DNA of 64,000 nucleotides from Aliiglaciecola lipolytica E3 (GTDB taxonomy: Bacteria; Pseudomonadota; Gammaproteobacteria; Enterobacterales; Alteromonadaceae), in the NCBI RefSeq assembly GCF_000314975.1, contig NZ_BAEN01000011.1:26344-90343 (forward strand). Direction: 5' to 3'. Under the pieces are notes generated by a model. The model worked only from the letters and a program-made list of their open reading frames with translations. It was not told where the DNA came from and searched no databases. Within the stretch, counting starts at the first letter, position 1. Each line of letters opens with the position of its first letter. The position numbers were made by a program, and so were the translations under genes. Below are positions 1-8,683 of this stretch, one piece after another.

Positions 1-83
1 TGCTCAGCTTCTAACTGCTCCGCCTGTTCAACTTCAGGTTGTTCTTGTTGATTTTTATCTGTTGGCTGTTGATCTTTGCTCAT
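1..83 (-). CDS. grpE: GrpE nucleotide exchange factor, N-terminal fragment (runs off the left edge)
   Basis: Only the first 27 codons are present, starting at the ATG whose complement is at 81-83. A purine-rich ribosome site (GGAGTAAGG) lies just upstream. The peptide is a low-complexity, Gln/Glu-rich acidic tail (MSKDQQPTDKNQQEQPE...), as is usual for the disordered N-terminus of GrpE. The fragment alone would not identify the gene. The assignment rests on the very good sigma-32 heat-shock promoter at 141-168 and on the presence of nadK-recN-bamE further right, the block that sits divergently beside grpE in E. coli. GrpE drives ADP release from DnaK. The rest of the gene is outside the window. 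Confidence 0.75.
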   Translation of the reverse strand, partial: MSKDQQPTDKNQQEQPEVEQAEQLEAE

Positions 84-140
84 GCCTTACTCCATCGCCT
101 TTTTTCACTACATAATTGGATTAAATTTGAATTGCGTTAT

Positions 141-168
141 TAATGGGGCTTGTTTAAAAGGCTTCAAG
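141..168 (-). promoter_or_regulatory. Sigma-32 heat-shock promoter of grpE
   Basis: Read on the minus strand the site is CTTGAAG, 13 nt, CCCCATTA. The -35 is the complement of 162-168 and the -10 the complement of 141-148. This matches the RpoH consensus (CTTGAAA, 11-16 nt, CCCCATnT) with one -35 mismatch. It lies about 60 bp upstream of the start codon at 83, a normal leader length. Confidence 0.85.
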
Positions 169-310
169 GGCTAAAAACCCAGTTTTTTTGTTGAAATACA
201 AAAAACATTTCTAATTGGAATTAAAAGGGAACAGTTTTATAGTGTGTTCGGCCCGAAAAATAATAATAACTTTATGCAATTGGCCGCTGTAAAAGGATAA
301 TAATCACCCT

Positions 311-3300
311 ATGTTTACCCTTTATTCAATGTCCACAATCATTTTCGTCTATCTGATTGTACTTTTCCTAATAGGTTATTTCGGCGATAAATATCTACGC
401 CAAGGTGCGCAGCATCCCATCATTTACAGTTTAGCCTTAGGAGTACATTGTTCATCTTGGGCATTTTTTGGCACTACAACGCAAGCAACTCAATATGGCT
501 GGGCATTCGTGCCGACTTATCTAGGGGTTATTTTAGTGATGCTATTTGGCTTTGGCGCATTGCTGAAAATTGCGAAAATATGTCAGCTCAATAACATTAG
601 TTCGTTAGCCGACTTTATTGGTGTGCAATATAACAGTGCCAATCTGTTAGCCGCGTTAGTGTCATTATTATGTTTTATCGGTGTCGTGCCCTATGTCGCA
701 TTGCAGCTCGACTCTGTAGTAGACAGTTTAACTCTTTTAACCAACGAAAGTTCAACCAGCATAGGGTTGTACGTGGCCATAGTGCTCGCTGTATTGGCGA
801 TTTTTTTAGGTACACGTTCATTTGATTTAACGGACAAAAAACCTGGTTTAATGTTAACCGTGGCATTTGCTTCCTCACTTAAACTGATTGCCCTGAGTTT
901 TGTCGGTCTTTTTGTTTGTTATGAATTATTTAACGGGGTGTTTGATTTATTAGGCCAGGCGCAATTATCGACTAATGCACAACCAATTCTGCACGCTAAT
1001 TCCGGTGGTTGGGTGTATATCAGCCATATTTTATTGGGTATCTGTGCAATGTTTTGTCTTCCTCGACAATTCCATGTCAACTTTGTGGAATATAAATCCA
1101 AAAATGAACTCAATACCGCTAGGTGGCTTTTTCCACTTTTTTTGGTAGGTATGGGGTTGTTCGTGTTGCCGATAGGCCTTGCCGGTCACATCATCTTTGA
1201 TAAACAAAATGTATCAACAGATATTTATGCCTTAGCACTGCCTTTGTATTCCAACAACGGCGTCACAACATTAGTTAGCTTCATAGGCGGTTTAGCTGCC
1301 GCAACCAGTATGGTAGTAGTCGCAACCCTTGCTGTTGGGATTATGATTTCCAACAACTTAATAACCCCGGCGTGGGTCAAGTTAAAGTTGATAAACCAAA
1401 AACAAAATACCCTAAGCCCTCGAATCATTTTATTGATTCGAAGAGTGACAATAGCGTCAGTGTTAGCCGTATCCTATTTTTATCATCGTGATGTTAGCTC
1501 TGGTTCGCCATTAGTAAATAGTGGAATAATTGCAATGGCATTGTTAGCGCAAACGTTTCCGATGATAATCCTTAGTTTATATTGGCCTAAAGCGAATAAA
1601 ATAGCTGCATATTGTGGTTTGCTTGTAGGCTCTGTAGGTTGGTTTTATTGGTTGTTGTGGCCGAGTATTACCTCTAGCTATTATTTTGATCCTACTCCAA
1701 CTGATTTAGAATTAGGTAGAGGTTTTGTTTTAAGCTTATTAGCCAATGGGATGTGTTTTGGCATCATTACTTGGTTTTCACCTAAAATTAGTGCGCAACA
1801 ACAGCGCACAATTCACAGCAACTCACCACAGAAACACCCTATTAAACTCGCAAATTTGATGGCATTAACCCAAAACGTGCTTAGTCAAAACGAATTAACG
1901 CATTTAAACAATAAATTAGGTAATGCGGATTTAACCAGTTATGCCAGTCTCAATGTTATTGAGACCGTGGAAAATATGTTAGCCGCTAAAATTGGCGGCG
2001 CTAGTTCAAGAATATTAGTTTCTGCCATTGCGGAAAAAGACGAAGTTCCGTTAACTGAACTCGTTGAGTGGATGGAAGAAGCTGCACAAACGTTTCAATT
2101 TAACCATGAAATATTGCAATCCAGTGTTGAACACATCCAACAAGGAATTAGCGTAGTCGATCCCGATCTCAAATTAATCGCTTGGAATCAACGTTATATT
2201 GAAATGTTCGATTATCCAGATGGGTATATTCATGCTGGCATATCCATGCGACAGGTTCTTGCTTTTAATGCCAAACGCGGCTTATTTGGCAGCGCCGCTA
2301 ATCCACAACAAGAGATCGACAAGCGGATTGAGTACATCAAACAAGGAAGCATATATAAGTATGTACGAAAGCAGCCCAATGGGCACGTTATTGAACTTAA
2401 CGGCGGCCCTCTTCCCGGTGGTGGTTTTGTAACAACGTATAGTGACATATCCGAGTACATGGAAATTCAACAACAGCTAGAACAAGCTAAATCTCATCTG
2501 GAGAAGCGCGTTGAAAAACGAACTGAAGAGCTTAATCAATCTAATCAAGCATTGTCTAAAGCGAAATTACAGGCTGAAAGAGCCAATGAGAGTAAAACAA
2601 AATTTTTAGCTGCGGCCGGTCATGACTTAATGCAACCTTTCAATGCTGCGAGTTTATTTGGTGAGTTAATCCAACAGAAATCAAATGAACCAGAAATCAA
2701 ACAACTAAGTCAATCGTTAAACGACTCAATTAATAATGCTGAAGAATTGCTTTCGTTGCTTCTAGATATGACAAAGTTAGAGTCTGGCGTATTGGAATCT
2801 CATATTCAGGAATTCCCTATCAATGATATTTTGATGCCTCTTGTAAACGATTTTAATCTCATGGCCCAACGTAAGAATTTAACATTATCTTACGTAAAAA
2901 GTAGCGCTGTAGTGCAATCTGATAAAAAGCTGTTAAAACGCATTATTCAAAACCTATTGTCAAATGCTATCCGCTACACGCAGGCGGGGAAAATAGTAGT
3001 AGGTTGTCGGCATAGTAAAGCTGGCGTAAAAGTATGTGTTGTAGATACCGGTCCAGGTATTTCAATTGCTGATCAACATTTCATTTTCGAAGAATTTAAA
3101 CAACTTAATAAAACTAAAATTCAGCAAGGCTTGGGCTTAGGCTTGACCATTGTGGACCGCATTTCTACTTTACTTAATCATCCGATTAGCTTGAAGTCGC
3201 AATTAGGTAAAGGCAGTAACTTTTCGGTATTAATACCCTCTGGTAAAAAGTGTGATAACGCTGTTAAAACCAGTATGCCTACGCCGGTGAAAACTGAAAT

Positions 3301-3664
3301 TTTGCACAACAAAACCGTATTACTGGCTGAAAATGACCCGCAAACGCGTGATGCTGTCATACAATTATTACAAAGTTGGGAAGCCAAAGTTGTGTGTGTA
3401 GAGAATCTCGAAGATGTACAAAATATCAATCAAAACATCGATTTAATGTTATTGGATTATCATTTAGACAATCAGTTAACAGGGGTTGAAATTGCGCAAG
3501 CGGTACGACACAAAACACAATCTGCGATACCGGGTATACTTAACTCAGCAGATCGAAGTGATAATATGCGTGAAAATGCACAAAATGCAGAACTACTATT
3601 TTTGCCTAAACCACTTAAAAGCGCGGCATTAAAACGTATGCTTCGACAAATTTCTTGGACTTAA
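311..3664 (+). CDS. Hybrid sensor histidine kinase with SSF-transporter-like N-terminus (CrbS/CbrA-type)
   Basis: This 1117-residue protein has about 12 hydrophobic segments in residues 1-500 resembling the sodium:solute symporter fold. A linker with a STAC-like segment (about 560-590) and a PAS domain (about 610-720, 'ISVVDPDLKLIAWNQRYIEMFDYP') follow. Then come a coiled coil, a HisKA domain with H771 in 'AAGHDLMQPF', and an HATPase domain with N box 'NLLSNAIRYT', 'DTGPGIS' and 'GLGLGLTI'. A C-terminal receiver has D1049 in 'LLDYHLD'. This is the CrbS/CbrA architecture, known from Vibrio and Pseudomonas, where such kinases control use of acetate or other carbon sources. The convergent LuxR-type regulator at 4067-4708 is the likely partner. 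Whether the SSF part transports a ligand is not visible from sequence. Proximity to the hydroxybutyrate locus suggests, but does not prove, a role in short-chain acid sensing. Confidence 0.9.
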   Translation: MFTLYSMSTIIFVYLIVLFLIGYFGDKYLRQGAQHPIIYSLALGVHCSSWAFFGTTTQATQYGWAFVPTYLGVILVMLFGFGALLKIAKICQLNNISSLADFIGVQYNSANLLAALVSLLCFIGVVPYVALQLDSVVDSLTLLTNESSTSIGLYVAIVLAVLAIFLGTRSFDLTDKKPGLMLTVAFASSLKLIALSFVGLFVCYELFNGVFDLLGQAQLSTNAQPILHANSGGWVYISHILLGICAMFCLPRQFHVNFVEYKSKNELNTARWLFPLFLVGMGLFVLPIGLAGHIIFDKQNVSTDIYALALPLYSNNGVTTLVSFIGGLAAATSMVVVATLAVGIMISNNLITPAWVKLKLINQKQNTLSPRIILLIRRVTIASVLAVSYFYHRDVSSGSPLVNSGIIAMALLAQTFPMIILSLYWPKANKIAAYCGLLVGSVGWFYWLLWPSITSSYYFDPTPTDLELGRGFVLSLLANGMCFGIITWFSPKISAQQQRTIHSNSPQKHPIKLANLMALTQNVLSQNELTHLNNKLGNADLTSYASLNVIETVENMLAAKIGGASSRILVSAIAEKDEVPLTELVEWMEEAAQTFQFNHEILQSSVEHIQQGISVVDPDLKLIAWNQRYIEMFDYPDGYIHAGISMRQVLAFNAKRGLFGSAANPQQEIDKRIEYIKQGSIYKYVRKQPNGHVIELNGGPLPGGGFVTTYSDISEYMEIQQQLEQAKSHLEKRVEKRTEELNQSNQALSKAKLQAERANESKTKFLAAAGHDLMQPFNAASLFGELIQQKSNEPEIKQLSQSLNDSINNAEELLSLLLDMTKLESGVLESHIQEFPINDILMPLVNDFNLMAQRKNLTLSYVKSSAVVQSDKKLLKRIIQNLLSNAIRYTQAGKIVVGCRHSKAGVKVCVVDTGPGISIADQHFIFEEFKQLNKTKIQQGLGLGLTIVDRISTLLNHPISLKSQLGKGSNFSVLIPSGKKCDNAVKTSMPTPVKTEILHNKTVLLAENDPQTRDAVIQLLQSWEAKVVCVENLEDVQNINQNIDLMLLDYHLDNQLTGVEIAQAVRHKTQSAIPGILNSADRSDNMRENAQNAELLFLPKPLKSAALKRMLRQISWT

Positions 3665-3677
3665 GTGAAAAACGGCA

Positions 3678-4043
3678 TTACTGCTGATTTAACCCAAGTG
3701 CTTTCTGTTTTGCTTTTGTTAGCCCTAATGAAACTAAACGATAAGATTCAGTAAGGTAATACATCAGATCGTCATCACTTGCCACTTGTGAATTGTAAAG
3801 CTGTATCCATTTCATACCGCGATTGGCAAAATAAGGCGCAGGTCTGTAACCGTCAGCTTCACACAAAAAGTGATAATTTTGTTCTGAAGTTTTGAAAGTG
3901 AAAGCTGGTTTTTTTTCACTACTCCAACCACCGATAGCAAATACTTTACCACCGACTTTCCAAACATGGGAACCTCCCCATTGCTTAACATAAGTCGTCG
4001 CCGCTAAAGAACCACAAAATGAATTAAACGCTGGGTAATCCAT
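3678..4043 (-). CDS. MmcQ/YjbR-family small protein
   Basis: A 121-residue soluble protein with the YjbR/MmcQ signature: an N-terminal 'FNSFCGSLAATTYVKQWGGSHVWKVGGKVFA', a central 'PAFTFKTSEQNYHFLCE', and 'MKWIQLY' before a C-terminal helix ('LMYYLTESYRLVSLGL'). The family has a compact double-wing fold and is sometimes suggested to bind DNA, but its biochemical role is unsettled. The gene ends 13 bp from the stop of the convergent kinase. It lies 23 bp downstream of the response regulator on the same strand, so the two are probably co-transcribed. Confidence 0.85.
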   Translation of the reverse strand: MDYPAFNSFCGSLAATTYVKQWGGSHVWKVGGKVFAIGGWSSEKKPAFTFKTSEQNYHFLCEADGYRPAPYFANRGMKWIQLYNSQVASDDDLMYYLTESYRLVSLGLTKAKQKALGLNQQ

Positions 4044-4066
4044 AAATCACTTGCTACTTTATTATT

Positions 4067-4708
4067 TTAAACCTGATTCATCAGTTGCTTGAATAAAACG
4101 CCTGCTTGAGTGCGGTTATTCAGTTTAAGCTTTTTGAGTATTGCTGAGCCATGCTGTTTAATAGTGGTTTCTTTAATCCCTAGTTCATAGGCAATTTGTT
4201 TATTCAATAATCCATCAGCCATCATTTTCAAGACTACAAACTGTTGTGGTGTGAGCTGTTCTAAATTTTTTGCAAATTCAGATTCTTCCGCTGGCAAATC
4301 TGCTTCTACTTGCGCAACTAAATGTTCAGGGAGCCACTGCAAACCATCTAGTACTTGCTCTATAGCTGTTGCTATTTCCGCTAACGAACTGGACTTTGGA
4401 ATAAAACCACTGGCACCTAAATTAATGGCTTTTTGAATAATTAACGGTTTTTCTTCACCTGACACTATGACGACTAATACATCCGGATGTAACAATCGAA
4501 TTTGGCTTAAACCAAATAAACCATCATTGCCCGGCATATTTAAATCTAAAAACACAAGCGCAATTTGCGGATCATTGTTTAGTGCAGCTAAGGTTTCGTC
4601 GAGTGTAGAGGTTTCGGTAATATCATCATCTAACAACGCACTCACAGCTTGCTTTAGCGCAATTCTAAACAATGGGTGATCATCTGCAATAAGTGCTTTT
4701 ACTGACAT
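4067..4708 (-). CDS. NarL/LuxR-family response regulator (CrbR-like)
   Basis: The 213-residue protein has an N-terminal receiver with acidic pair D9-D10, phospho-acceptor D55 in 'LVFLDLNMPGNDG' and the conserved Lys in 'IPKSSS'. A C-terminal LuxR-type helix-turn-helix follows ('LTPQQFVVLKMMADGLLNKQIAYELGIKETTIKQHGSAILKKL'). It pairs naturally with the SSF-type hybrid kinase encoded convergently at 311-3664; in Vibrio the equivalent regulator CrbR activates acetyl-CoA synthetase. The upstream region (4709-4802) is short and shared only with the terminator of the TonB receptor gene. Target promoters are unknown; the divergent promoter region at 7113-7358 is an obvious one to test. Confidence 0.9.
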   Translation of the reverse strand: MSVKALIADDHPLFRIALKQAVSALLDDDITETSTLDETLAALNNDPQIALVFLDLNMPGNDGLFGLSQIRLLHPDVLVVIVSGEEKPLIIQKAINLGASGFIPKSSSLAEIATAIEQVLDGLQWLPEHLVAQVEADLPAEESEFAKNLEQLTPQQFVVLKMMADGLLNKQIAYELGIKETTIKQHGSAILKKLKLNNRTQAGVLFKQLMNQV

Positions 4709-4802
4709 AAATAAAAATCTGACAACTGACTAAATACGGCTATAAAAAAGCAGCATATGGGACCTAGCTACCAACCTCAAGAGATATTAATTGCATAGCA
4801 AT

Positions 4803-4825
4803 AAAAAAGGGCGACTAAGTCGCCC
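4803..4825 (-). terminator. Rho-independent terminator of the TonB receptor gene
   Basis: A perfect 7-bp stem (GGGCGAC at 4809-4815, GTCGCCC at 4819-4825, loop TAA) is followed on the minus strand by six T. It lies 23 bp beyond the stop of the receptor gene that ends at 4848. Confidence 0.9.
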
Positions 4826-4847
4826 CTGGGAACAACACAAAGTGCCG

Positions 4848-7112
4848 TTAGAAACTATAGCCTACCGTAAGGTGGAATGTGCGTGGATCGCCATAGTAGC
4901 CAATCAAGGTTGTATCGCCGCCAAGACCAGGTAACAAATCACCGTTTGCATCTCTACCACCAGTGAAGTTGTAACCCCCTACTCGATACTCTTCATCAGT
5001 TACGTTTTTAGCATGTAAGCCAGCATTCCATTGGCCATCATCGCTATACCATACCAAACTCAGATTAACTAAACCGTAGCCTTCTTGACGAAGCAATTCA
5101 TCTGGCGATTCAAACAGCTCGTAATCGTCACGGTAGTAGTAATTACCATTAAATACGAAATCACCTACATCTGTAGTAAAGGCATAATTAACCCCAGCAT
5201 TGAAGGTAAAATCAGGTGTGTTCGAAATGACAAAGTTGTCTGATAAATCAATTGGGTTTCCAGCAGCATCCACAGAGAATACTTGGGTAAATTCAGCATC
5301 AATGGTGCCCAATGCACTGGTGAAAGTTAACCCTTCTGCAGCGACATAGGTCATTTCAATCTCAATACCGTTAGCGTCTGATTCGCCCACGTTAGCGATT
5401 CGTTGAGTAGGTTCAGATAGATCATCAGAAGGTACGTTTACAACATATTGTCTGTCTGTGTAATCCAATTTGAACAAGGTTGCATTCAATCTAAATGAAT
5501 CAGTTATGTCACTCTTCATACCAATTTCATATGAGTCAACAATTTCAGGCGCAGCAGCTGGTTGAAAGAAAGTTGCTCGAGGGTTGTACATTCCAGACTT
5601 AAAGCCTTGAGAATAGCTACCGAAAAACATCGTAGAATCAGTTAATGCGTACTCTAAACCCACTCTAGGGGTAAAACGCGACCAAGATTCCGTATCGTCA
5701 ATAACGATATTTGCTGGATAGTCAGGTCTAACATAGCCATCGACCCAGCCTGAATTCGGGTAGGCTTGACCCAATCTAACTCCTGCATCTACCACACCAT
5801 GTTTTTCATCTTTGGTGTAACGTAAACCTAGGGTGGTAGAAAGTTTATCAGTAATATCATAAGACGCTTGTCCGTATACCGCTAAACTTTTCGTATCAGT
5901 ACAACCGCTTTGCTCAATTGATATTCCAAAGGCCATCAAATACGCATCGTAAATACCACAAGCTTCAGCATCATAATAATAAGCACCAGAAACAAACGTG
6001 ACGCCATCGCCTACATAATTAAGCTGAAATTCTTGAGAGATTTGCTCATCAGTGTACGTGGCTGGCGTATCGAAAATCCCTAAAGGCGTGTTATCAAAAT
6101 CAATATTGGTAGGAGAATCACCTTCCCTGGTAGCAGTAACAGATTTAAACGCCCAGCTGTCGTTGATATCCCATTCAACGGTTAAGCTCATACCTTCAGT
6201 TTCTACTTTGTTCCAGGTTGGCAAGCTAGAGTAAGAATCGTAAACACTGTCTGGTTGAGGCGCATCAGTTAAAATACTGTCCGTTAAGCGATAGCCCCCT
6301 TTTGCGTTTGAGTCATCTCTGGTTTTATCGTAATTGAATCTGAAAAACAGGTCTTCATTCGCTTGATATTCTAAAGTGAAGCGCGCTGCTAAAACGTCTT
6401 TGTTGTAGTTTTCTGTATCTTCACCAGCCGGGGCAACTAAGAATTCACCAAACCCATCACGATTCAAAGTGGCAACTGCAAATCCAAAGTAAAAATTATC
6501 GCTAAGTGGGATTTGCCCCATGACTTTTAAGTCTTTTTGAGAGTAACTCCCTACCGTGGCGTTAATGTTAAATTCAGTATCACCTGACATTTTTTTAGTA
6601 ACATATTTAATTGCGCCACCGATGGTATTCTTACCATACAAAGTTCCTTGCGGACCACGTAAGACTTCCACACGTTCTAAATCAAATAAATCGAGGACCG
6701 CGCCTTGAGGTCTTGAAATATAAACATCATCGATATAAACACCTACTCCAGGTTCGAAGCCCCAGACAGGATCTTGTTGACCTACACCACGAATAAATGC
6801 GGTCAAGGTAGAGTTAGTACCGCGACTCACTTGTAATGTTGTGTTAGGAGATTGTTGCTGGATTTCAGTCATCACTGACATCCCTTTCTCCAACATTTCT
6901 GCAGCCCCTAATGAGGTAACAGAAACAGGCACTTCTTGCAGACTCTCAACTGTTTTACGCGCAGTAACTTCGATTCGCTCTAAGCCAGCTTTAGATTCTT
7001 CTTGTGCTGCTAATTGTCCGGAGAGACAAGACAAAGTGACAGCTGATGCAATGATAGAAAGTTTCAATAACTTACCCTTATTTGACGTAGATTGTGATTG
7101 TGTGGTTTTCAT
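4848..7112 (-). CDS. TonB-dependent outer-membrane receptor of the PHB/3-hydroxybutyrate locus
   Basis: A 754-residue receptor with a signal peptide ('LLKLSIIASAVTLSCLSGQLAAQE') and TonB box 'ERIEVTARK'. A plug domain (about 55-170) has 'RGVGQQDPVWGFEPGVGVYIDDVYISRP' and 'ERVEVLRGPQGTLYGKNTIGGAI'. A long 22-strand barrel ends in '...TFHLTVGYSF', with the terminal Phe typical of outer-membrane proteins. It belongs to the broad Alteromonadales/sphingomonad receptor class used for carbon compounds; no siderophore signature or Fur box is seen. It is divergent from the permease-hydrolase-depolymerase-dehydrogenase operon and shares a 246-bp regulatory region with it. I infer uptake of hydroxybutyrate oligomers or related esters, but the substrate is unproven. 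Confidence 0.88.
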   Translation of the reverse strand: MKTTQSQSTSNKGKLLKLSIIASAVTLSCLSGQLAAQEESKAGLERIEVTARKTVESLQEVPVSVTSLGAAEMLEKGMSVMTEIQQQSPNTTLQVSRGTNSTLTAFIRGVGQQDPVWGFEPGVGVYIDDVYISRPQGAVLDLFDLERVEVLRGPQGTLYGKNTIGGAIKYVTKKMSGDTEFNINATVGSYSQKDLKVMGQIPLSDNFYFGFAVATLNRDGFGEFLVAPAGEDTENYNKDVLAARFTLEYQANEDLFFRFNYDKTRDDSNAKGGYRLTDSILTDAPQPDSVYDSYSSLPTWNKVETEGMSLTVEWDINDSWAFKSVTATREGDSPTNIDFDNTPLGIFDTPATYTDEQISQEFQLNYVGDGVTFVSGAYYYDAEACGIYDAYLMAFGISIEQSGCTDTKSLAVYGQASYDITDKLSTTLGLRYTKDEKHGVVDAGVRLGQAYPNSGWVDGYVRPDYPANIVIDDTESWSRFTPRVGLEYALTDSTMFFGSYSQGFKSGMYNPRATFFQPAAAPEIVDSYEIGMKSDITDSFRLNATLFKLDYTDRQYVVNVPSDDLSEPTQRIANVGESDANGIEIEMTYVAAEGLTFTSALGTIDAEFTQVFSVDAAGNPIDLSDNFVISNTPDFTFNAGVNYAFTTDVGDFVFNGNYYYRDDYELFESPDELLRQEGYGLVNLSLVWYSDDGQWNAGLHAKNVTDEEYRVGGYNFTGGRDANGDLLPGLGGDTTLIGYYGDPRTFHLTVGYSF

Positions 7113-7160
7113 TAAAGTGTCCTTTTTACACAGTTTTCTTTTTTTAATTTGTTAGATTCG

Positions 7161-7172
7161 CTGCGGTCACAG
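7161..7172. repeat. 12-bp direct repeat, copy 1, in the divergent promoter region
   Basis: CTGCGGTCACAG occurs here, 49 bp upstream of the receptor start codon, and again identically at 7316-7327 near the permease start. It overlaps the odd palindrome GTCACaGTGAC (7166-7176). One copy before each divergent gene suggests a shared operator; no known consensus fits. Confidence 0.5.
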
Positions 7173-7220
7173 TGACAGTGAAAACACTCTAATGGATTTA
7201 CAAATATTTTACATTAGTAC

Positions 7221-7232
7221 CATAGTACTATG
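7221..7232. promoter_or_regulatory. Perfect 12-bp palindrome between divergent PHB-locus promoters
   Basis: CATAGTACTATG is self-complementary over all 12 bases and sits midway between the two start codons, in an AT-rich stretch. A dimeric regulator such as the LuxR-type protein encoded at 4067-4708 could bind here, but this is inference from symmetry and position. Confidence 0.45.
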
Positions 7233-7315
7233 TCGCAAAGGGCAAAAAAGTTGAACACTATATAGGGCCCAATATTGCATTTAATTATTAATATTGAGTG
7301 AAATGATATAGCTCT

Positions 7316-7327
7316 CTGCGGTCACAG
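7316..7327. repeat. 12-bp direct repeat, copy 2
   Basis: CTGCGGTCACAG, identical to 7161-7172, lies 31 bp upstream of the permease start codon at 7359, a position expected for an operator overlapping a promoter or leader. Confidence 0.5.
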
Positions 7328-7358
7328 ATATTTGTATCATTTAAAAAAAGGAATAAAA

Positions 7359-8654
7359 ATGCTGAGTCTAATTGGCTTAATCGGCGGCTTATTTTTATTA
7401 ATTGTATTAACGATTAAAGGAATGAACCTTTTTGTCGCTGCGCCACTTTGCGCCTTGATTGTAGCTCTAACAAGCGGTTTACCAGTATTTATTGGTGACA
7501 CCAATTTTGTCGAAACTTATATGTCTGGATTTGCCGGTTTTGTCGCGAACTGGTTTTTTATGTTCTTACTAGGCAGCTTGTTTGGTAAATTTATGGAAGA
7601 TACAGGTGCTGCAGATGCAGTAGCCAAAGCAATCATCGGTCGTTTAGGTAAACAACATGCTGTTGCCGCAGTGGTTATCGCTTGTGCAATACTTACCTAT
7701 GGCGGCGTAAGCGTTTTCGTCGTTGCATTTTCAGTTTATCCTATGGCATTAAGTCTATTTAAAGATGCAGACCTGCCAAGACGATTTATCCCAGCTGCTT
7801 TAGCATTCGGCTCTGTTACCTTTACGATGACATCCGCAGGTTCACCTGAAATTCAAAACTGGATCCCGATTAAATATTTAGGTACCTCACCTTTTGCAGC
7901 TTGGGAAGTCAGTTTAGTGGTTGCAATATTTATGGCGACATTAGGCTTCTGGTGGATTAAAAAGATGATGAATAAAGCCTTAGCGGCTGGCGAACGTTTT
8001 GAAGCCAAAGATCATGATCCTAAAATTCCAGAAAGAGATTATCCCCATTGGATAACAGGCTTAATCCCGCTGCTCGTGGTGTTAGTCTTGTCATTTACTT
8101 TTCACGAATCACTCCAACAAATGGCTTTAATTGTTGCTTTAGGTGGCGGCGTACTTACCTTAATGGTTATCAATTTTAAATATTTTCATAACTTAACCGC
8201 TGCTGTAGGTGTAGGTACAACAGGTGCGCTAATCGCAATCGGTAACACTGCCGCGGTGGTAGGATTCGGCACAATCGCAAAATCCACCGAAGCCTTTCAA
8301 GCCGCTGTTGAGGTAATGACTCAGATACCAGGAAATGAATTAATTGGTGCCGCAATAGCGGTCAGTGTTATTGCCGGATTAACCGGTTCAGCGTCAGGGG
8401 GACAAGCCATCGCATTACCTTTAGTGGGTCCACACTATATGGATCAGGGCGTCGATCCAGAACAATTGCATAGAATTGTGTCCATTTCTTCGGGTGCGTT
8501 AGACTCATTACCGCATAATGGCTATGTTGTCACCACGATAAGAGCAATTTGTCATGAGACACACCAACGTGCCTATTGGGCTGTCGGGGCATTGACCGTT
8601 GTAATACCACTTATCGGATTATGTCTAGCGATTGCCCTATTCACAATATTTTAA
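7359..8654 (+). CDS. GntP-family permease, probable 3-hydroxybutyrate or related organic acid importer
   Basis: A 431-residue polytopic inner-membrane protein with about 12 hydrophobic segments. It has the GntP/CitMHS-like features 'SLFGKFMEDTGAADAVAKAIIGRLG' and 'GLTGSASGGQAIALPLVG'. The reading frame is open to a TTG at 7332, but the ATG at 7359 is preceded by AAAAAGGAA at a good distance and starts directly with the first membrane segment, so I take it as the start. GntP members carry gluconate and other small hydroxy-acids, and some are D-beta-hydroxybutyrate permeases. The downstream 3-hydroxybutyrate dehydrogenase and PHB depolymerase make hydroxybutyrate the best guess. It is the first gene of a four-gene operon (gaps of 29, 13 and 3 nt). 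Confidence 0.87.
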   Translation: MLSLIGLIGGLFLLIVLTIKGMNLFVAAPLCALIVALTSGLPVFIGDTNFVETYMSGFAGFVANWFFMFLLGSLFGKFMEDTGAADAVAKAIIGRLGKQHAVAAVVIACAILTYGGVSVFVVAFSVYPMALSLFKDADLPRRFIPAALAFGSVTFTMTSAGSPEIQNWIPIKYLGTSPFAAWEVSLVVAIFMATLGFWWIKKMMNKALAAGERFEAKDHDPKIPERDYPHWITGLIPLLVVLVLSFTFHESLQQMALIVALGGGVLTLMVINFKYFHNLTAAVGVGTTGALIAIGNTAAVVGFGTIAKSTEAFQAAVEVMTQIPGNELIGAAIAVSVIAGLTGSASGGQAIALPLVGPHYMDQGVDPEQLHRIVSISSGALDSLPHNGYVVTTIRAICHETHQRAYWAVGALTVVIPLIGLCLAIALFTIF

Positions 8655-8683
8655 ATCGTAAAATCAGTGTTAGGAGAACACAC

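Noticed and set aside
7161..7327. CRP sites in the PHB-locus promoter
   Set aside because: The repeats contain TCACA half-sites, but no TGTGA lies 6 bp upstream of either, so a CRP dimer site is not supported.
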